NCBI GenBank assembly: GCA_947579605.1
Contig: OX388313.1
Location: 27,965,214-28,029,213, forward strand
DNA length: 64,000 bases
Direction: 5' to 3'
From: Athripsodes cinereus
Taxonomy: Eukaryota; Arthropoda; Insecta; Trichoptera; Leptoceridae
In this document: positions 22,901-33,800 of the stretch, in pieces
Position numbering within the stretch: position 1 is the first letter of the stretch
How the letters are laid out: every line of letters begins with the position of its first letter
Program-made: the position numbers and the translations under genes
The notes under the pieces: generated by a model
The model's database searches: none
What the model was told of the DNA's origin: nothing
The model's input: the letters and a program-made list of their open reading frames with translations, nothing else

Positions 22901-25003
22901 AGATTTCTTCTACTTCACACTTCAGCATGGATATCTTAGGAATACAAATTGTCTTAAAGATCACAGTTGAAAATATTGCAGGTAAAAGGTTGGTAAGGCA
23001 TGAAGCAAAATATGTAGAGTTTGTTACTTCTACCTAAAACCATAATTGTAGAGTTTGTTACTTCTACCTAAAACCATAATTGGATACTAAAATTAAAATA
23101 ATCCTTTCCACACACAGAGATGTAAGTGGTGCTGTAGCTGGTGGACATATCACTATTGTAATTTCTTCTAGACAATCAGTGTCACATAGATTTCGTTGTG
23201 AAAGGATATTTATTTATCAAATTATTCATCATACGTGGCTGAGACTTTGACACGTTAAGAAAAAACATGTTGAAAATAATTTGAAAGACAAATACAAAAA
23301 TACATTAGATGGATATTTTCAAATCCAGGATGCCAAAACTTTTTCTTTCAAATGAATCTGGATTTGAAATAAATCCAAATGCACACTTAAAACAACAACA
23401 TGTTTGTCATGAAGGTTGAGTAGATCATAGGCATGTGGATTCAAATCCGGAATATGCCCATTCAAATCACACCGCATTGCAATAAATTTCCAAACATTTG
23501 AGTAGCTTCTAAAATGTTGTAATTAAATGAGATAGTAGAGTGTCAGACTTATAATTGGGACATCCTGAGTTTGATGGATTTATTTCAATTCAGATTCAAC
23601 TAAAAATAAAATGAAAGTTGATGTACAATACCTTAACATTTATTTTACTAAAACAACGTCTAACTTGAGTGGCCCATATAAATTGTCTAATAAAATTTAT
23701 ATCCAAAGCCACATGGAGGTCATCTAATGCAATTGAATATTTTGTTAACAGTTGTTTACCATCAAAACTCACAGCAACGGACTTCAGCTGAAATAAAAAT
23801 ATGACATGAAATAAATTACGGATACAACACTGAGTCACTAAAATAGAATAGCCCTCCGACTCTTTTTTGTAAGTTTTTGAGTATCCTATTAAATATACTA
23901 ATATTTTTTTAATATTTTAAACATCATATCTTTAATTCAGTGATAATGTACAGTCTTATTTTCTACAGTACTATAAGAATGACCTGTGCGCTTAATTACA
24001 AGCTGTTAGTTTTAGACTTGGCTACCTTACATTGGGAAATGCCATGAATATTTATACATACACTGCATTTTTAAGAACGTAGGAGGAATATAATTTTTCC
24101 AATTTCACTGAGCGAATAATGTTGCTAAGATTCTACACGAACAAAAATAACACATAATGGAAAATAAAACTTAAACACAAAAATGAAAGCTAAATTTCAT
24201 CTTTGTTGTTGTTGTTGAAAGTTGGTGTAATAACAAGGATGAATGTATGAGGACAGAATGAGTAAGAAGATATATTTGGCTGAGAGGAAGGGTGCTCGGA
24301 GATGTGGACGTCCGAGGATTAAATGGCAAGATCATTTATATCAAATCCTACAGGACGGTCACGTGTTGAGCACATTGAACAGGAGAGCATGCATGAGGAA
24401 TTGTATGACAGTGACGGAAGCGAAAGATGTATGCAAGGATAGAAGGAAGTGGAGCTCGATCCTTTCTGCCTACCCCGTGAGGGAAGCGGCGTAATGGTAT
24501 GTATGTATGTAAATTTAATCTTACTGTTGATATTCCATTGATTATATTTTCCAATTGAGCTAAGAATATGCCTGTGTCTATAACATTCAGGTATTGTAGA
24601 AACATCATGCTTTTGACAACTCTTAAAAAGTCCGGTTTTTTAATCCAATTCACATGGCTGATATTTAGATGAGTGATGTTTGTCTTACAAATTGTCAAGA
24701 ATGGTTTAAATAATGCCCATGCATTGTCAATTGAATACTGTGGCTTTACATCAACCCTCCTGAAAACAGAAATATTTGTTAAACTATTCCCTAACACAAT
24801 GTGTGATCATGGTAAGAGTGTAACAAAAAACATTTATATGATATGAGATTATAATTATAGCACATTTACCTTACAATTTGTGAATCTGTATAAAATTTTT
24901 CGAACGCTTTGGATGCGTGTGATAAATTATATAAGCTGAAATAATCTAGTTCCTTGAATATTAAGACGAGAATTTCATCAGGTAAGTCCTCTATAGAGAT
25001 CAT
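13901..25003 (-). CDS. F-box protein with leucine-rich repeats, 10 exons, 582 aa
   Basis: Probably the substrate-binding subunit of an SCF ubiquitin ligase (family inference). Exons in transcript order: 25003-24870, 24759-24525, 23787-23632, 22952-22817, 21779-21664, 20857-20698, 19935-19728, 18580-18469, 15562-15450, 14279-13901; total 1749 nt, phase closing at every junction. Residues 4-44 form an F-box (LPDEILVLIFKELDYFSLYN). The rest is a degenerate leucine-rich-repeat array, with ITHLNISHVNW, LKHLKHLCMTEF, KKLVYLYLY and similar segments. Exon 4 uses an AAG acceptor, the weakest call; its phase fits both neighbours. The C-terminus (SFPDLSGCHADRIGCAATH) runs into the 130-bp tandem duplication, so the ancestral end may have differed. 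Introns are loaded with hAT and LINE debris. I do not recognise a named orthologue. Confidence 0.82.
14830..14945 (-). mobile_element. RTE-like LINE 3' tail fragment
   Basis: Diverged copy of the tail at 18956: CCCTCACGCCACATCGCAAG, GGGGTAGGCAGAGAG, then a segment matching the C-terminal coding end. It lies in the last intron of the F-box gene. Confidence 0.7.
14978..15384. mobile_element. PIF/Harbinger-like MITE, 407 bp
   Basis: The ends are GGCAATGTTCACATGG and the inverse of GGCTAAGTTCACATGT, flanked by TAA on both sides (14975-14977, 15385-15387). The interior is locally GC-richer with GCGCG and TTAGCG motifs arranged partly as inverted repeats. No ORF. Confidence 0.72.
15810..16809. mobile_element. 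non-autonomous hAT element, 1000 bp
   Basis: Perfect 19-bp inverted termini TAGAGACCTGAATTTTTCG. The flanking 8-mers are GTTATGAG (15802-15809) and GTTATGGG (16810-16817), one mismatch, indicating an older insertion than its neighbour. Subterminal GGTGTTATTTT motifs repeat in both ends. A family-A repeat copy is embedded in it. Confidence 0.85.
16286..16530 (-). repeat. family-A short interspersed repeat (longest copy)
   Basis: Strand is given in the orientation of the related LINE tail. On the plus strand it reads CCATCACGGTATATCCCGCA, then AGTGGGGTAGCCAGCAG, TGTCTTCTCCATGCCAAT, CTCATCGCTGAATTTAAGAT and CACCTGCCTTTTACAGGACA. About 240 bp, no ORF. Family copies recur throughout the window. 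Confidence 0.75.
16856..18355. mobile_element. non-autonomous hAT element, copy 2 (1500 bp)
   Basis: Same family as 7490-8958, identical over most of its length with small indels. Its own perfect 8-bp target duplication ATATTTAA lies at 16848-16855 and 18356-18363. It sits in the F-box gene intron between exons 8 and 9, only 46 bp from the 1000-bp hAT element. Confidence 0.92.
18671..18870 (+). repeat. family-A short interspersed repeat with ATAG tail
   Basis: Plus-strand copy in LINE orientation. It contains AAGCAGGTGTTTTCAAAACA, ATTTAGCGATGAT and GCTGGCTACCCCACTTG, then ends with GCCGTGATGGTATAGATAGA, an ATAG simple-repeat tail. A (TA)n microsatellite follows at 18881-18900. Confidence 0.75.
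18956..19660 (-). mobile_element. RTE-like LINE, 5'-truncated, C-terminal coding region plus tail
   Basis: About 220 codons on the minus strand are open to a stop at 18976. They contain VYLGSMFTRDGRCDRDIERR, SLTYASETWTW, RWFGHVERM and RACMRNCMNVEEAKEVC, the C-terminal end typical of RTE-type arthropod LINEs. After the stop comes the tail CCCCACTTGGGACACGGCGT and a (TATAG)n repeat. The 5' break lies about 65 bp from F-box exon 7, so the element nearly abuts that donor. It is the best preserved of several fragments of one family (12492, 14830, 20330, 24230, 26530, 28075). Clade is by eye. Confidence 0.82.
20330..20545 (+). mobile_element. decayed RTE-like LINE fragment
   Basis: Degenerate copy of the same C-terminal region: codons for RMKNEEIRRMSGFESSVVDR are readable, followed by frameshifts. 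It lies in an F-box gene intron, antisense to the gene. Confidence 0.65.
20928..21105 (+). repeat. tRNA-derived SINE copy (family B), best preserved
   Basis: The first 70 bp resemble a tRNA: 7-bp complementary ends (GTCGGTA with TGCCGGC, allowing G-U pairs), an A-box region (TAGCCTGGAGGTAGAGTCTC) and a perfect B box (GGTTCGATCCC). The anticodon arm does not fold well. The tRNA-unrelated body CCCTTTCACGGCACAAGC, then AAGGTGTATAAGGTTGTATT, ends in a T-rich stretch. Confidence 0.78.
21938..22172 (-). repeat. family-A short interspersed repeat
   Basis: Readable blocks: AGTGGGGTAGCCAGCTA, GTGGTCTTCTCCGTGCCAAT, GACTTTCAGGACAGGTAG and ACAGGACACTCAAAAACTGA. It lies in an F-box gene intron. Confidence 0.7.
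22270..22395 (-). repeat. family-A short interspersed repeat, partial
   Basis: Partial, diverged copy: TGCCATCACATCC, AAGTGGGTTAGCCA, TTGTCCTCTTCATGCTAT and ACATTCAGGACTGGTG. Confidence 0.6.
23013..23080. repeat. 34-bp perfect tandem duplication
   Basis: The block TGTAGAGTTTGTTACTTC followed by TACCTAAAACCATAAT occurs twice in direct succession (23013-23046 and 23047-23080). It lies in the F-box intron between exons 3 and 4 and is probably a replication-slippage event. Confidence 0.85.
24230..24520 (+). mobile_element. RTE-like LINE C-terminal fragment
   Basis: Open for about 80 codons with KKIYLAERKGARRCGRP and RACMRNCMTVTEAKDVCKD, ending at a stop near 24494 followed by a (GTAT)n tail. 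It is antisense within an F-box intron, immediately downstream of exon 2. Confidence 0.75.
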
Positions 25004-25555
25004 TTTCTAGCAGTCTTCATTTATATTTTTGGAAGTAAAGCACCAAATGGTTTATTGAAATGTTGTCTAAATTTGCAATCATCTGTAAAAATATGAACTG
25101 TACCGTAATACAGCAGCTGGCAAAATGTAAAAATTACTATTAAATACCATTGATGCCAGCTGTTTTTGAAAAGTTTTGTTCGTAAATTTACTAGTATCTG
25201 ACAAGAACAAAAAAAAAAGAATGACGTTTCAGTACAGTGTTACTAGATGTTAAAATATTTCACTCTATTTCACTAGTTGCCATCAGCGTTTATCCAAAGA
25301 TATAACAACTTGTTAAATTGCAATTCAATTGATTTATAAATAAAATCAATAAAATATTATCAAATTATATAATTCTAAAGAAATTAAATTTTATTTGATG
25401 CATTTAAAGAATTATATGTATATCAACATGTCACATGTTGTGGAAAATAAAAAATTGGCAACATTGCATTTACAGAGTGTCAGTGACGGGGAGAAGGAGC
25501 GAGGACGCGGAATAGTGAGAAAATAGAAAAATAATTGTTTATTATTAAATTGACC
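25004..25555. promoter_or_regulatory. shared head-to-head promoter region (F-box gene and SdhB)
   Basis: The two start codons face outward from a 552-bp interval containing both 5' UTRs. Most of it is AT-rich. A GC-richer patch (GACGGGGAGAAGGAGCGAGG, about 25484-25505) precedes SdhB. No TATA box was chosen for either gene. A bidirectional promoter is an inference from spacing. Confidence 0.5.
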
Positions 25556-28500
25556 ATGGCTGTGGAGATGAATTTATTAAAGGTGGTAGCTGGAGCTTTC
25601 GGGAAGGTAAGTTTAGCTACTGTAAATTTCTTGCGTGTTTGTAAATAAGTTACATAACATACAGTGACTATCACAATGTTAAGGGCAGACACATTAGATT
25701 GTAACACATTTGGCCTTAGAATTCCAGTTATTGCCTTTGCTATGGCATCTGGAACTATATTTTTTAAATGAACTTGTGTCATTAGTGAGATTTCCAGTTG
25801 TCTTGATTCTGTTTTTGATAGTTTGAAGGATTCTGTTATGTTTATCAGAGTCCCTATTAGAGAGGGTTGAAGATGTCATGTAAACTTGAATTCAAGTATT
25901 TTGTCGCCTTAAATTGAAGAGTATCTCAAGTTAGGTAGAAAATTATATTTCATTCAGAAGGAAACAAAATTTTATAAAATTTTACATTATCTGTGGCAAT
26001 AAAAACAAAATCTACCATTGTATAGCAATTTGATTAAATTTGTGGTTGATAGATGGATAAATTTATACCAAATATTAGACAATTTCAAAATGACATGATA
26101 TTTAAGTGAAAATGTTTCATTTATCTACAATTTCGAAATATTTTTTGTCAGTGTTATAAATAGCCTTATTGACCATAAAAAATTAAATGCTAACAGAATG
26201 GATGGCAAGCATCACTATCAATTGTGTTACTTATTATTAGAGACTGGATTTAGGCTATTTTTGTAGGTTTTTGCATATTTTAATCTTAATCTGCTGTGAT
26301 TACAAACGAAAAATATTTCTGCTGTATTTTTTTGATATCTTTATATTATTGGACACAATCTACGTTGGATAAAATAATACGTTTTGTTCTTAAATGTAAA
26401 ACATTTGGAAAGCCAAGTAGATAAAAATTTGTTTCTTATGTGCCATATTTTTTACTCGACGTGTATTTTATCTTGTATATTCTAAACCTTTAAATGTAAA
26501 TGACTTACAAAGAGGACAGAGTGTTGAAGAAAGTGAACATGGCTAAAAGATAGGGTACTCAGAGATGAGGCCATCTGAAGATTAAAAGGCTAGACCATAT
26601 AAATATGAGGACATACATATTATGTGTACAATGCATTAGTAATTGGAATGATGTGATCGCAGCAGAAAGTATTTATAAGGATAGAAATATGTGGCACTCG
26701 ATCCATTCTGCCTACCCTGTGAGGGAAACAGTGTGATGGTGTATTTGTATATATTAGTCATTTCAGCTTTTATATGTTGCTTGTAATCAGGTCTTTCCTA
26801 ATCATTATTATAATTATTGTTTTAGCATGTCCGTAACATCCATTCAACTGGTGCAGCCATGGCACGCACTAAGACCTTCTCCATATATCGCTGGAACCCT
26901 GACGAGCCTGATAAGAAACCCTACATGCAGGAGTATAAAGTGGATCTAGATCAGTGTGCCCCCATGGTGTTGGATGCTCTAATTAAGATAAAGAATGAAA
27001 TGGACCCCACATTGACCTTCAGGAGATCTTGTCGTGAGGGAATCTGTGGCTCCTGTGCCATGAATATTGGAGGCACTAACACCTTGGCTTGTATCAGGTA
27101 AATCAGACACTCTAAAGGATAGAGGGTAAAGCATGTGGAGTCAGTAATCACTAATTTTGAGAAAACAATTTATTTCATAATGAAATTAAGAAACAATTTT
27201 TTTCCTGCTATATTATTTTTTTATCAATGTCTTACAAGGACATTGTCAATCTTGTAAGACAAAAGACGTCTTTCTCTCTCAATAAAAAACAATATAATAG
27301 AAAAAAATATTATTGTTTTTTAAATTCATTATGGAATTCTACTACCTTAACACCGACACAGTGAATAGAATAAATTGAATGAATTTCATTTCAATTCAGA
27401 CAATATAGGCAGTAGTCTTAATTTATAAAACATTTTGACTACGACATACATTTTTTCATCTGTTCAAAGATGTGATTAATTATTCTTACAAATTGCTACA
27501 TTCAACTCATTTTTACAAAAATACTGACACCATTTGGTTTTCCCCGTTCCCTCTATTTATTTTATTTATATGGGTGAACTACGTTAATTTTTTTATTTGC
27601 TATTACTTTCTTTGATCGCACAATATTTTCAGAAGTTAATACTGATTATCCCACATGAGAGAGATACCGTGTTGGTATAGATAAATAGATAGTTTCGGAA
27701 GGTTCTAGTTTATTACGATTCTATATTTGTTAAGTCACGCGAGTCTTAATTAATCAGCTGAATGTGTGGAACCTACTCGCAAATGACTGTGTATGTGAAC
27801 TTGAACACGCAACACTTGTTTATCAAAACAATTTAATATTGTTGTTATCATTGTTATTTATTGCATTCTCTCGTGCTATCACTGTAGTCATAACAAACAT
27901 GGTGAGGATCCCAACCTTATTTATTTCCTAAATGAAAATTAATTTTATTTAAGTAAATTTCAATTTAATTTTTTTTCAAATAACTACAATTACACGGTCC
28001 GTTTTATACAAAAATTGCAATTTATTAAATGATAAATCATCAATAAATTAATTACAACTACAAAAATTCAAGAAATGCCATGTTGGTATGAAAGAATAAA
28101 TAAAGTATCCTTGTTGGGTAGGCAGAAAGAACCAAATGCTAGATGCCTTTTACACACTACTACTACTATACCATCACTGCATGTCTACAATTATCCATAT
28201 ATATATTATGTATTTAATATTTCAGCAAGATCGATACAGACTGCGGAAAACCAACTAAAATCTATCCTCTGCCCCATATGTATGTGGTGAAGGATTTAGT
28301 CCCTGATATGACCAACTTCTACCGCCAATACGAGTCCATTCAGCCATGGTTACAGCGTGTGGAGCCTGCCCCAGGGAGCAAGAGGACTCAGCTACTCCAG
28401 GCTGTGGAGGACAGAGCCAAGTTGGATGGTCTCTACGAGTGTATCCTGTGTGCGTGCTGTTCTACATCCTGTCCCTCATACTGGTGGAATGGAAACAACA

Positions 28501-30847
28501 AATACTTGGGACCAGCTGTACTTATGCAGGTTAGTACTATAATACTAAACCATCACGGCATATCCTGTAAGTGGAGTAGCCAGCAGACCATATAGGTGGC
28601 AAACCTCATCGCTGAATTTAAGATGGAAAATGTCTTTATTTTTTGAACACCTGTAGGTTAGACAATTTGTTAATTTTTTTTGTAATTAATAAAAGAGTAA
28701 AATTTTCTCTAACATGGTGTTTCTGGGAATGAATAGGACTCTTTAAAGTCATGAATTATTGTTGGTACAGAGAAGACAACTCGTATGTATATAACGTGTA
28801 ATTAGTCTACTGATTATTCCACTTGTGGGATATACCATGATGGTATAGATAGAGAAGTATATTTTTATTTGTGAGATTAAGATTAAATCAATTCTTCACT
28901 GGGTCACGAAAGTATTATGTCTTGTAATTTATTTTAATATTAATAAAATGTTGACAATCCCATTTGTACCGGCAATAGCGTCTCACTTTATGTTGCATCA
29001 CCAGGTTGTTGCCATGAGATTTAGTTTGGTATGTTGATGATCACATCTCGTGTTATTAGTGGCGGGACTACAATTTTTATACTAAACGTACTTTACATAA
29101 AAATTCTAGCCCTGCCTTTAATACGAGACGTGATCATCAACAAGTCATTGATATATCCTATTATTGAGTGTGAGCTAGATTCAGAAAATTTGTGACAGGA
29201 AATTAGAGACTTTAAAGGATGTTTTCCTAGTGTAAATTGGGTCCAAGAAATTTTGTAACCCGGGCTAGCTAGATTAGAGATGTCATTTTATTCGGTGTAT
29301 GGTATGTAGATCTAGGAAAGTTTGTTGTTTGTGCAATTGTTCTTTGCAACATCTTCATTGCATTTTTAAAACGACTTATGTAAATACATAAATATTTTGA
29401 CATTTCTCAAATAAACTGTTTATTATGATATTGAAACCATTTTTAAAGTGATTCTAAGTATCAAATATTAAAATTTAATATTTTAAGAATAATATAAATC
29501 CCAATGTACATGCCAAGATAAAGGGAGATGGAGGCGAATGTTGGAGGAGGCCAAGGCTCATAACGGGTTAATGAGCAACTGATGATGATGATGATCAATG
29601 TCAATGCATGTTCATATAACAATTTTAATGCCCTAATGAACAGTTTTTTAAGAGCACTCCTAAATAAAAATGTTCGCACATACGCCATTTTAAATATGCA
29701 ATGATGTCATGTTGATATATTACGTGTATAGAATGCGTGGTATTGTAGGCATGCGTCACTTTTTTGCATATGTGAAAAGTATACCACTGTATGTTATGTT
29801 TAATTACATCTCTGGGTCAATGAAATTATGTCTATTTCTTCTTTATCAGCAATATTATTATTATTATTAATGTGATGGAACTATCTCATAACTTGATTAT
29901 GGCTACCAAGGTGGTCAAAATAATATTTTAATGTCACATTTAATCTGGTTGATATGAAAGAATATAGTTAATTAAAAATACTGCACTATCTGTCTCATTA
30001 GTGCAATGCCTTGGATATCAGGTTTAAGTTTCATGTTGCTTTATGTGATTGTAATTTTGAACATTGACGTGATTTAAGGAATTGATTTTTTACTATTTTA
30101 TAGTGATTTGTATATTTTTCTGTATTCAGGCTTATCGTTGGATCATTGACTCGAGAGACGAGAGGGTTGATGAACGTCTGCAGAGACTTGCTGATTCCTG
30201 GTCGCTGTATCGCTGTCATACCATCATGAACTGCACACGTACATGTCCCAAGGTAATACAATGTTTGATAGTGATAAGTTTTCCTTACTTTCAGCTTTCT
30301 TCTTATGTCCAGTATTGGACAAAAGCCTCCCTCTTAGACATCTACAATTCTGTTAGATGCGGTTGCCTTCCAGTGCAGGACCACCACTCCCTTTGAAGAA
30401 AATAATTGAGTATGTACCGCCTGTGTTCACCTATGCATTATAGACATCCACTCTAACAGCAAATTATACATAAACTTAAAAGTAACAAAAAGAGCAATGG
30501 AGGAAAGAATACTAAACGTCTCACTCAGGGACTGAAAAATTAATATTTGGAAACAAGAAAAGACCAAGGTATTTGGCGTGGCTTAAAGTATCTTGCAGAA
30601 CAAAAGTGGAATTAGGTAGATCATGCGGCACATATGTCTGATAGTAGATGGGCAAAGAAGGCGCTGGATTGAAGGTCTAAAAGACATTATTATTTATTGC
30701 GAGGGTGTTCTGTAGATTTAATTACTTTTCTTCTTATTTCAGGGTTTGAATCCAGGAAAAGCAATAGCCGAAATCAAGAAACTTATGTCAGGTATGGCAA
30801 AGAAGGAGAAACCTCGACTAGAAACAGCCGCACTGCAGAACCAATAA
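25556..30847 (+). CDS. SdhB: succinate dehydrogenase iron-sulphur subunit, mitochondrial, 5 exons, 284 aa
   Basis: Subunit B of respiratory complex II, carrying electrons from FAD in SdhA to ubiquinone at the inner mitochondrial membrane. Exons: 25556-25606, 26826-27097, 28226-28529, 30130-30252, 30743-30847; 855 nt, phase closes throughout. The N-terminus ([17 protein letters not shown], then [11 protein letters not shown]) has the basic, hydrophobic look of a mitochondrial presequence. Exon 2 carries the [2Fe-2S] ligands ([13 protein letters not shown] and LAC). Exon 3 carries the first C-terminal cluster motif ([12 protein letters not shown]). Exons 4 and 5 carry the second ([17 protein letters not shown]). 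All cluster cysteines are present and length is normal. The start ATG has a good context (GACCATGG). Introns contain LINE fragments and family-A repeats; nothing suggests a broken gene. Confidence 0.97.
26530..26750 (+). mobile_element. decayed RTE-like LINE tail
   Basis: Degenerate version of the C-terminal coding end and tail: GGGTACTCAGAGATGAGGCC, ATTCTGCCTACCCTGTGAGG, then TGATGGTGTATTTGTATA. It lies in SdhB intron 1. Confidence 0.6.
28075..28165 (-). mobile_element. decayed RTE-like LINE tail
   Basis: Weak match to the tail in minus orientation: TTGGGTAGGCAGAAAGAACC followed by AAATGCTAGATGCC. In SdhB intron 2. Confidence 0.45.
28550..28655 (-). repeat. family-A short interspersed repeat
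   Basis: Contains CATCACGGCATATCCTGTAA, GTGGAGTAGCCAGCAGACC, AACCTCATCGCTGAATTTAA and TTTGAACACCTGTAGG. It has a central deletion relative to the longest copy and begins 20 bp after SdhB exon 3. Confidence 0.7.
28758..28858 (+). repeat. family-A short interspersed repeat, opposite orientation
   Basis: Contains GAGAAGACAACTCGTATGTA, TTAGTCTACTGATTATTCCA, CTTGTGGGATATACCATGAT and GGTATAGATAG. In SdhB intron 3. Confidence 0.7.
29032..29142. mobile_element. foldback element, about 111 bp
   Basis: Inverted arms: TGTTGATGATCACATCTCGT on the left pairs with ACGAGACGTGATCATCAACA on the right, and pairing continues inwards to ATTTTTAT/ATAAAAAT with a few mismatches. A hairpin of about 45-bp arms, probably a miniature inverted-repeat element, in SdhB intron 3. 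Confidence 0.75.
29505..29600 (+). mobile_element. LINE 3' tail with (TGA)n end
   Basis: Codons for [18 protein letters not shown] are readable, then a stop, then a (TGATGA)n simple repeat. This combination is a familiar 3' end of RTE-like LINEs in moth and butterfly genomes. Confidence 0.6.
30475..30700 (+). mobile_element. decayed LINE C-terminal fragment (second family)
   Basis: Readable pieces include [13 protein letters not shown] and a degenerate form of the KWxWAGHIxR(M)xDxRW region. Several frameshifts and stops. In SdhB intron 4. Confidence 0.55.
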
Positions 30848-33800
30848 TGAGCACAATCCTAGAAGAAGGAACGATAATACAAATATTATATTTAATAATG
30901 ATAATAAATACAAGAATATGTCTTAATAATAACAAATAACAGTCAATAGTAATACACTATGTAGTGATTTATATAATATATATTTATGTGTATCACAGTC
31001 TGCCATCATATTGGTTTATTATTATATTAAATAATTCTAAATGTTAGATTGTTACTCATTCATATGGCCATTGGATTGGAAGATATTATATCCTAAGAGG
31101 TGTGTGTAAGGTCGATATCCAACTGATGGTATATTAAACATAGCTGGTTACCCGCACTGTATAACACTTTATTTAGCAACATGTATTTTGTGTGTGTTGA
31201 ATTGAAAGGTATTGTTTGTAGGTAGTATAGAATACTTTCTAGATGCTCCAGTTTAATATTGAAATGTAGAAATTTGTATTTTCTTCAAGATTTTTCAATA
31301 TAATATAATGTTTTATATGTGCTTTATTGTATGCTACTCAACAAATACATATCTTTGAAGTATTCTCATCAATATTTCTTGTTAAGGAAAGTGTTATGTT
31401 GTGTGCCATAGTTTTACGAGAACTCTTTTACAATATTCTTATATATAGACATTACATCCGAACATAAACAGTTTATTCATACAAATCTATTTACAAAGGG
31501 TGCGTTTCTTCTTCTTTACTTATAGGAAACAACCTATAATTAAATGAATTATAAAAGTATTTGTTTATGTTTTACGGAAAATCATTTATTAACGTTGATT
31601 GTCTTTCACTGTCTTGTTTATCCCTTCTTTTAAAATGTGCTTTGATTATCGTGAATAATTTTGAGTATGAAACTAATTTATGATGACTTAAACAATTGTG
31701 TATTACTTAAAATGTGGTGCCTAATAAAATTTCTCTATTTTACCACAAATAAAGTGATATAAATTCAACAGATACCTGATTACGTTCTTCTTAAAGATTA
31801 AATTTATATTTTCCTATACATTTTCTAGCAATGTTTTTTTTTTCGTTTTATGTATTTCATTTAGTATCTAATATACATCAATGATATAGATTCATGCTTT
31901 TCATAAATAAAAATAAACAATAAATAAAATAGATTGCCTTTTAGAGTATAAAGTGAATTATGTATGTATAATAATGTTTTGCTCCTGGATACTATTTTTT
32001 ATAATGTATTTATGTACAAGCCATCACATTAGTTTTATGGATCAAAATCACATTGGCTGCCGTCACTCATATTAACAATGTTTGTAACTTTTAATAAAAA
32101 CTATGGCAGTATTTTGTAATTTTACTTTGAAGTATTTTGTTGTGATTAGATTTTATTATTTATATGAATTCTAAATAAAAATGATTGCAAAATTACATAT
32201 TTTTTTTTATCACTTGACCTGTTTCATGTCATTACAAAACAGTTACAGGCATAAATTAACCTTTTTTTCACATTTTCTCCTCATAGTGCGTTGATACGTT
32301 CCTTACTGGGAGCATCTTTGATTCAAAATGATTATTATGTAGATATTTGATCTTTTATAAAGTAAAATAATGCAATATTTTAAATCCTTTCGATGTGTAA
32401 ACTCTTTTTTATTATGGTATTTTAATATGTTGTATTAAACTAGATCTCCAATTAAAGTTTTTGTAAAGTGATTCTTGATTTTTATTTATTGCCTAATGGG
32501 TATAAATACATACCTACTACTTTTAACCTTTGCCCTAGTTGGGCCATGGGCTCGTTTTGTTTAGATGCTTCTTCCAGTAAATCCACCAGACCTCTCTCCG
32601 CCAGGACACCACTCCAAAGTTAAGGGGGCGCTATAGCGCCAGCGACTGTGCTCATCAATTTCGACGTACCTTTAGGTATACCTTTCATGGTATGTTCATA
32701 AAAAAATATATATATTAGGTCAATATTTTATCAACCTTTTCATTGAGAAGACTTTTTGATAAGTTATACCAGTTTTTCATAAAAAAATATAGTAAAAAGG
32801 CTTAATTAATATTTATACACATCAGATCTCAAGTTCTCTTTGTCGCAGAGATTTATTTTTTCTCTTTGAGTAAATTGGTATATAAATATCTCACTCATCA
32901 TTGAAAACCTAACTTTAGTTTAAGTAATTTTCTTTTTCAAATATCTAAAAACGTGTATCTATAAAGAACGTGTTTTTCGCCCAACAAATCTTCAACAACA
33001 TGATTGCAGTTTTAATTAAAAAGCTCAGAACCATTCAATATGTGTATTCAACATCTAGTTCACACTCTTAACATACTTGTTGTATACAGAAGATTTCAAT
33101 GTGAAAAAAGAAAATGGTTTGTAATTGAAAAATAAAAGACATATTTACAGGGATTTTGTGATAACTTTATATTCATTATTATGTTATATATAATAATAAT
33201 AATACATAATTGTATGTTACAATGTATATTATATTCAGCTATGCTATGCATAAATAAACCTATATAACATAACATAATAATAATAATCATCAATTAATAT
33301 TATCAATTGTAGTATTGATTCTAATAATAAATGTACTCAATACACTCCACAATGACGACTATCTTACAGTTATATATTATAGTAATCATCATTCTAACTT
33401 CATCTCATCTTAATCTTATACTTTATTAATATACAATATTAAAATCGCTATTTTCCCATTACAACTTAAAACATGATAATGATGTATAACTCGCAGACCA
33501 AAGAAAAGTTAAAATAAGTTTTACAAAAAAAAAAAAAACACTCAAGTCCTATAAATGCAAACTAAGCTATCTTACATTTGTTACAACATTAATAAATCAT
33601 AACAGTGCTAAAATCATCAATATACCTACAGACTAACCCTCATGATAAATTTTAATTTATTTAATAAATCCATGAGAATTTATACCTAGATGACAATGTT
33701 TAATGCTGCATCACGACATAGTAGACTTCTCCCACAAGTAGGATAGCCAGTAGAATAATTGTATAAATGTTCTTCTTTTGTTCTACAAAAATTGACGTGT

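Noticed and set aside
24348..24520. Extension of the F-box exon 2 frame past the donor
   Set aside because: The extra codons are antisense LINE sequence; the GTAAGA donor at 24524 gives the correct phase to exon 3.
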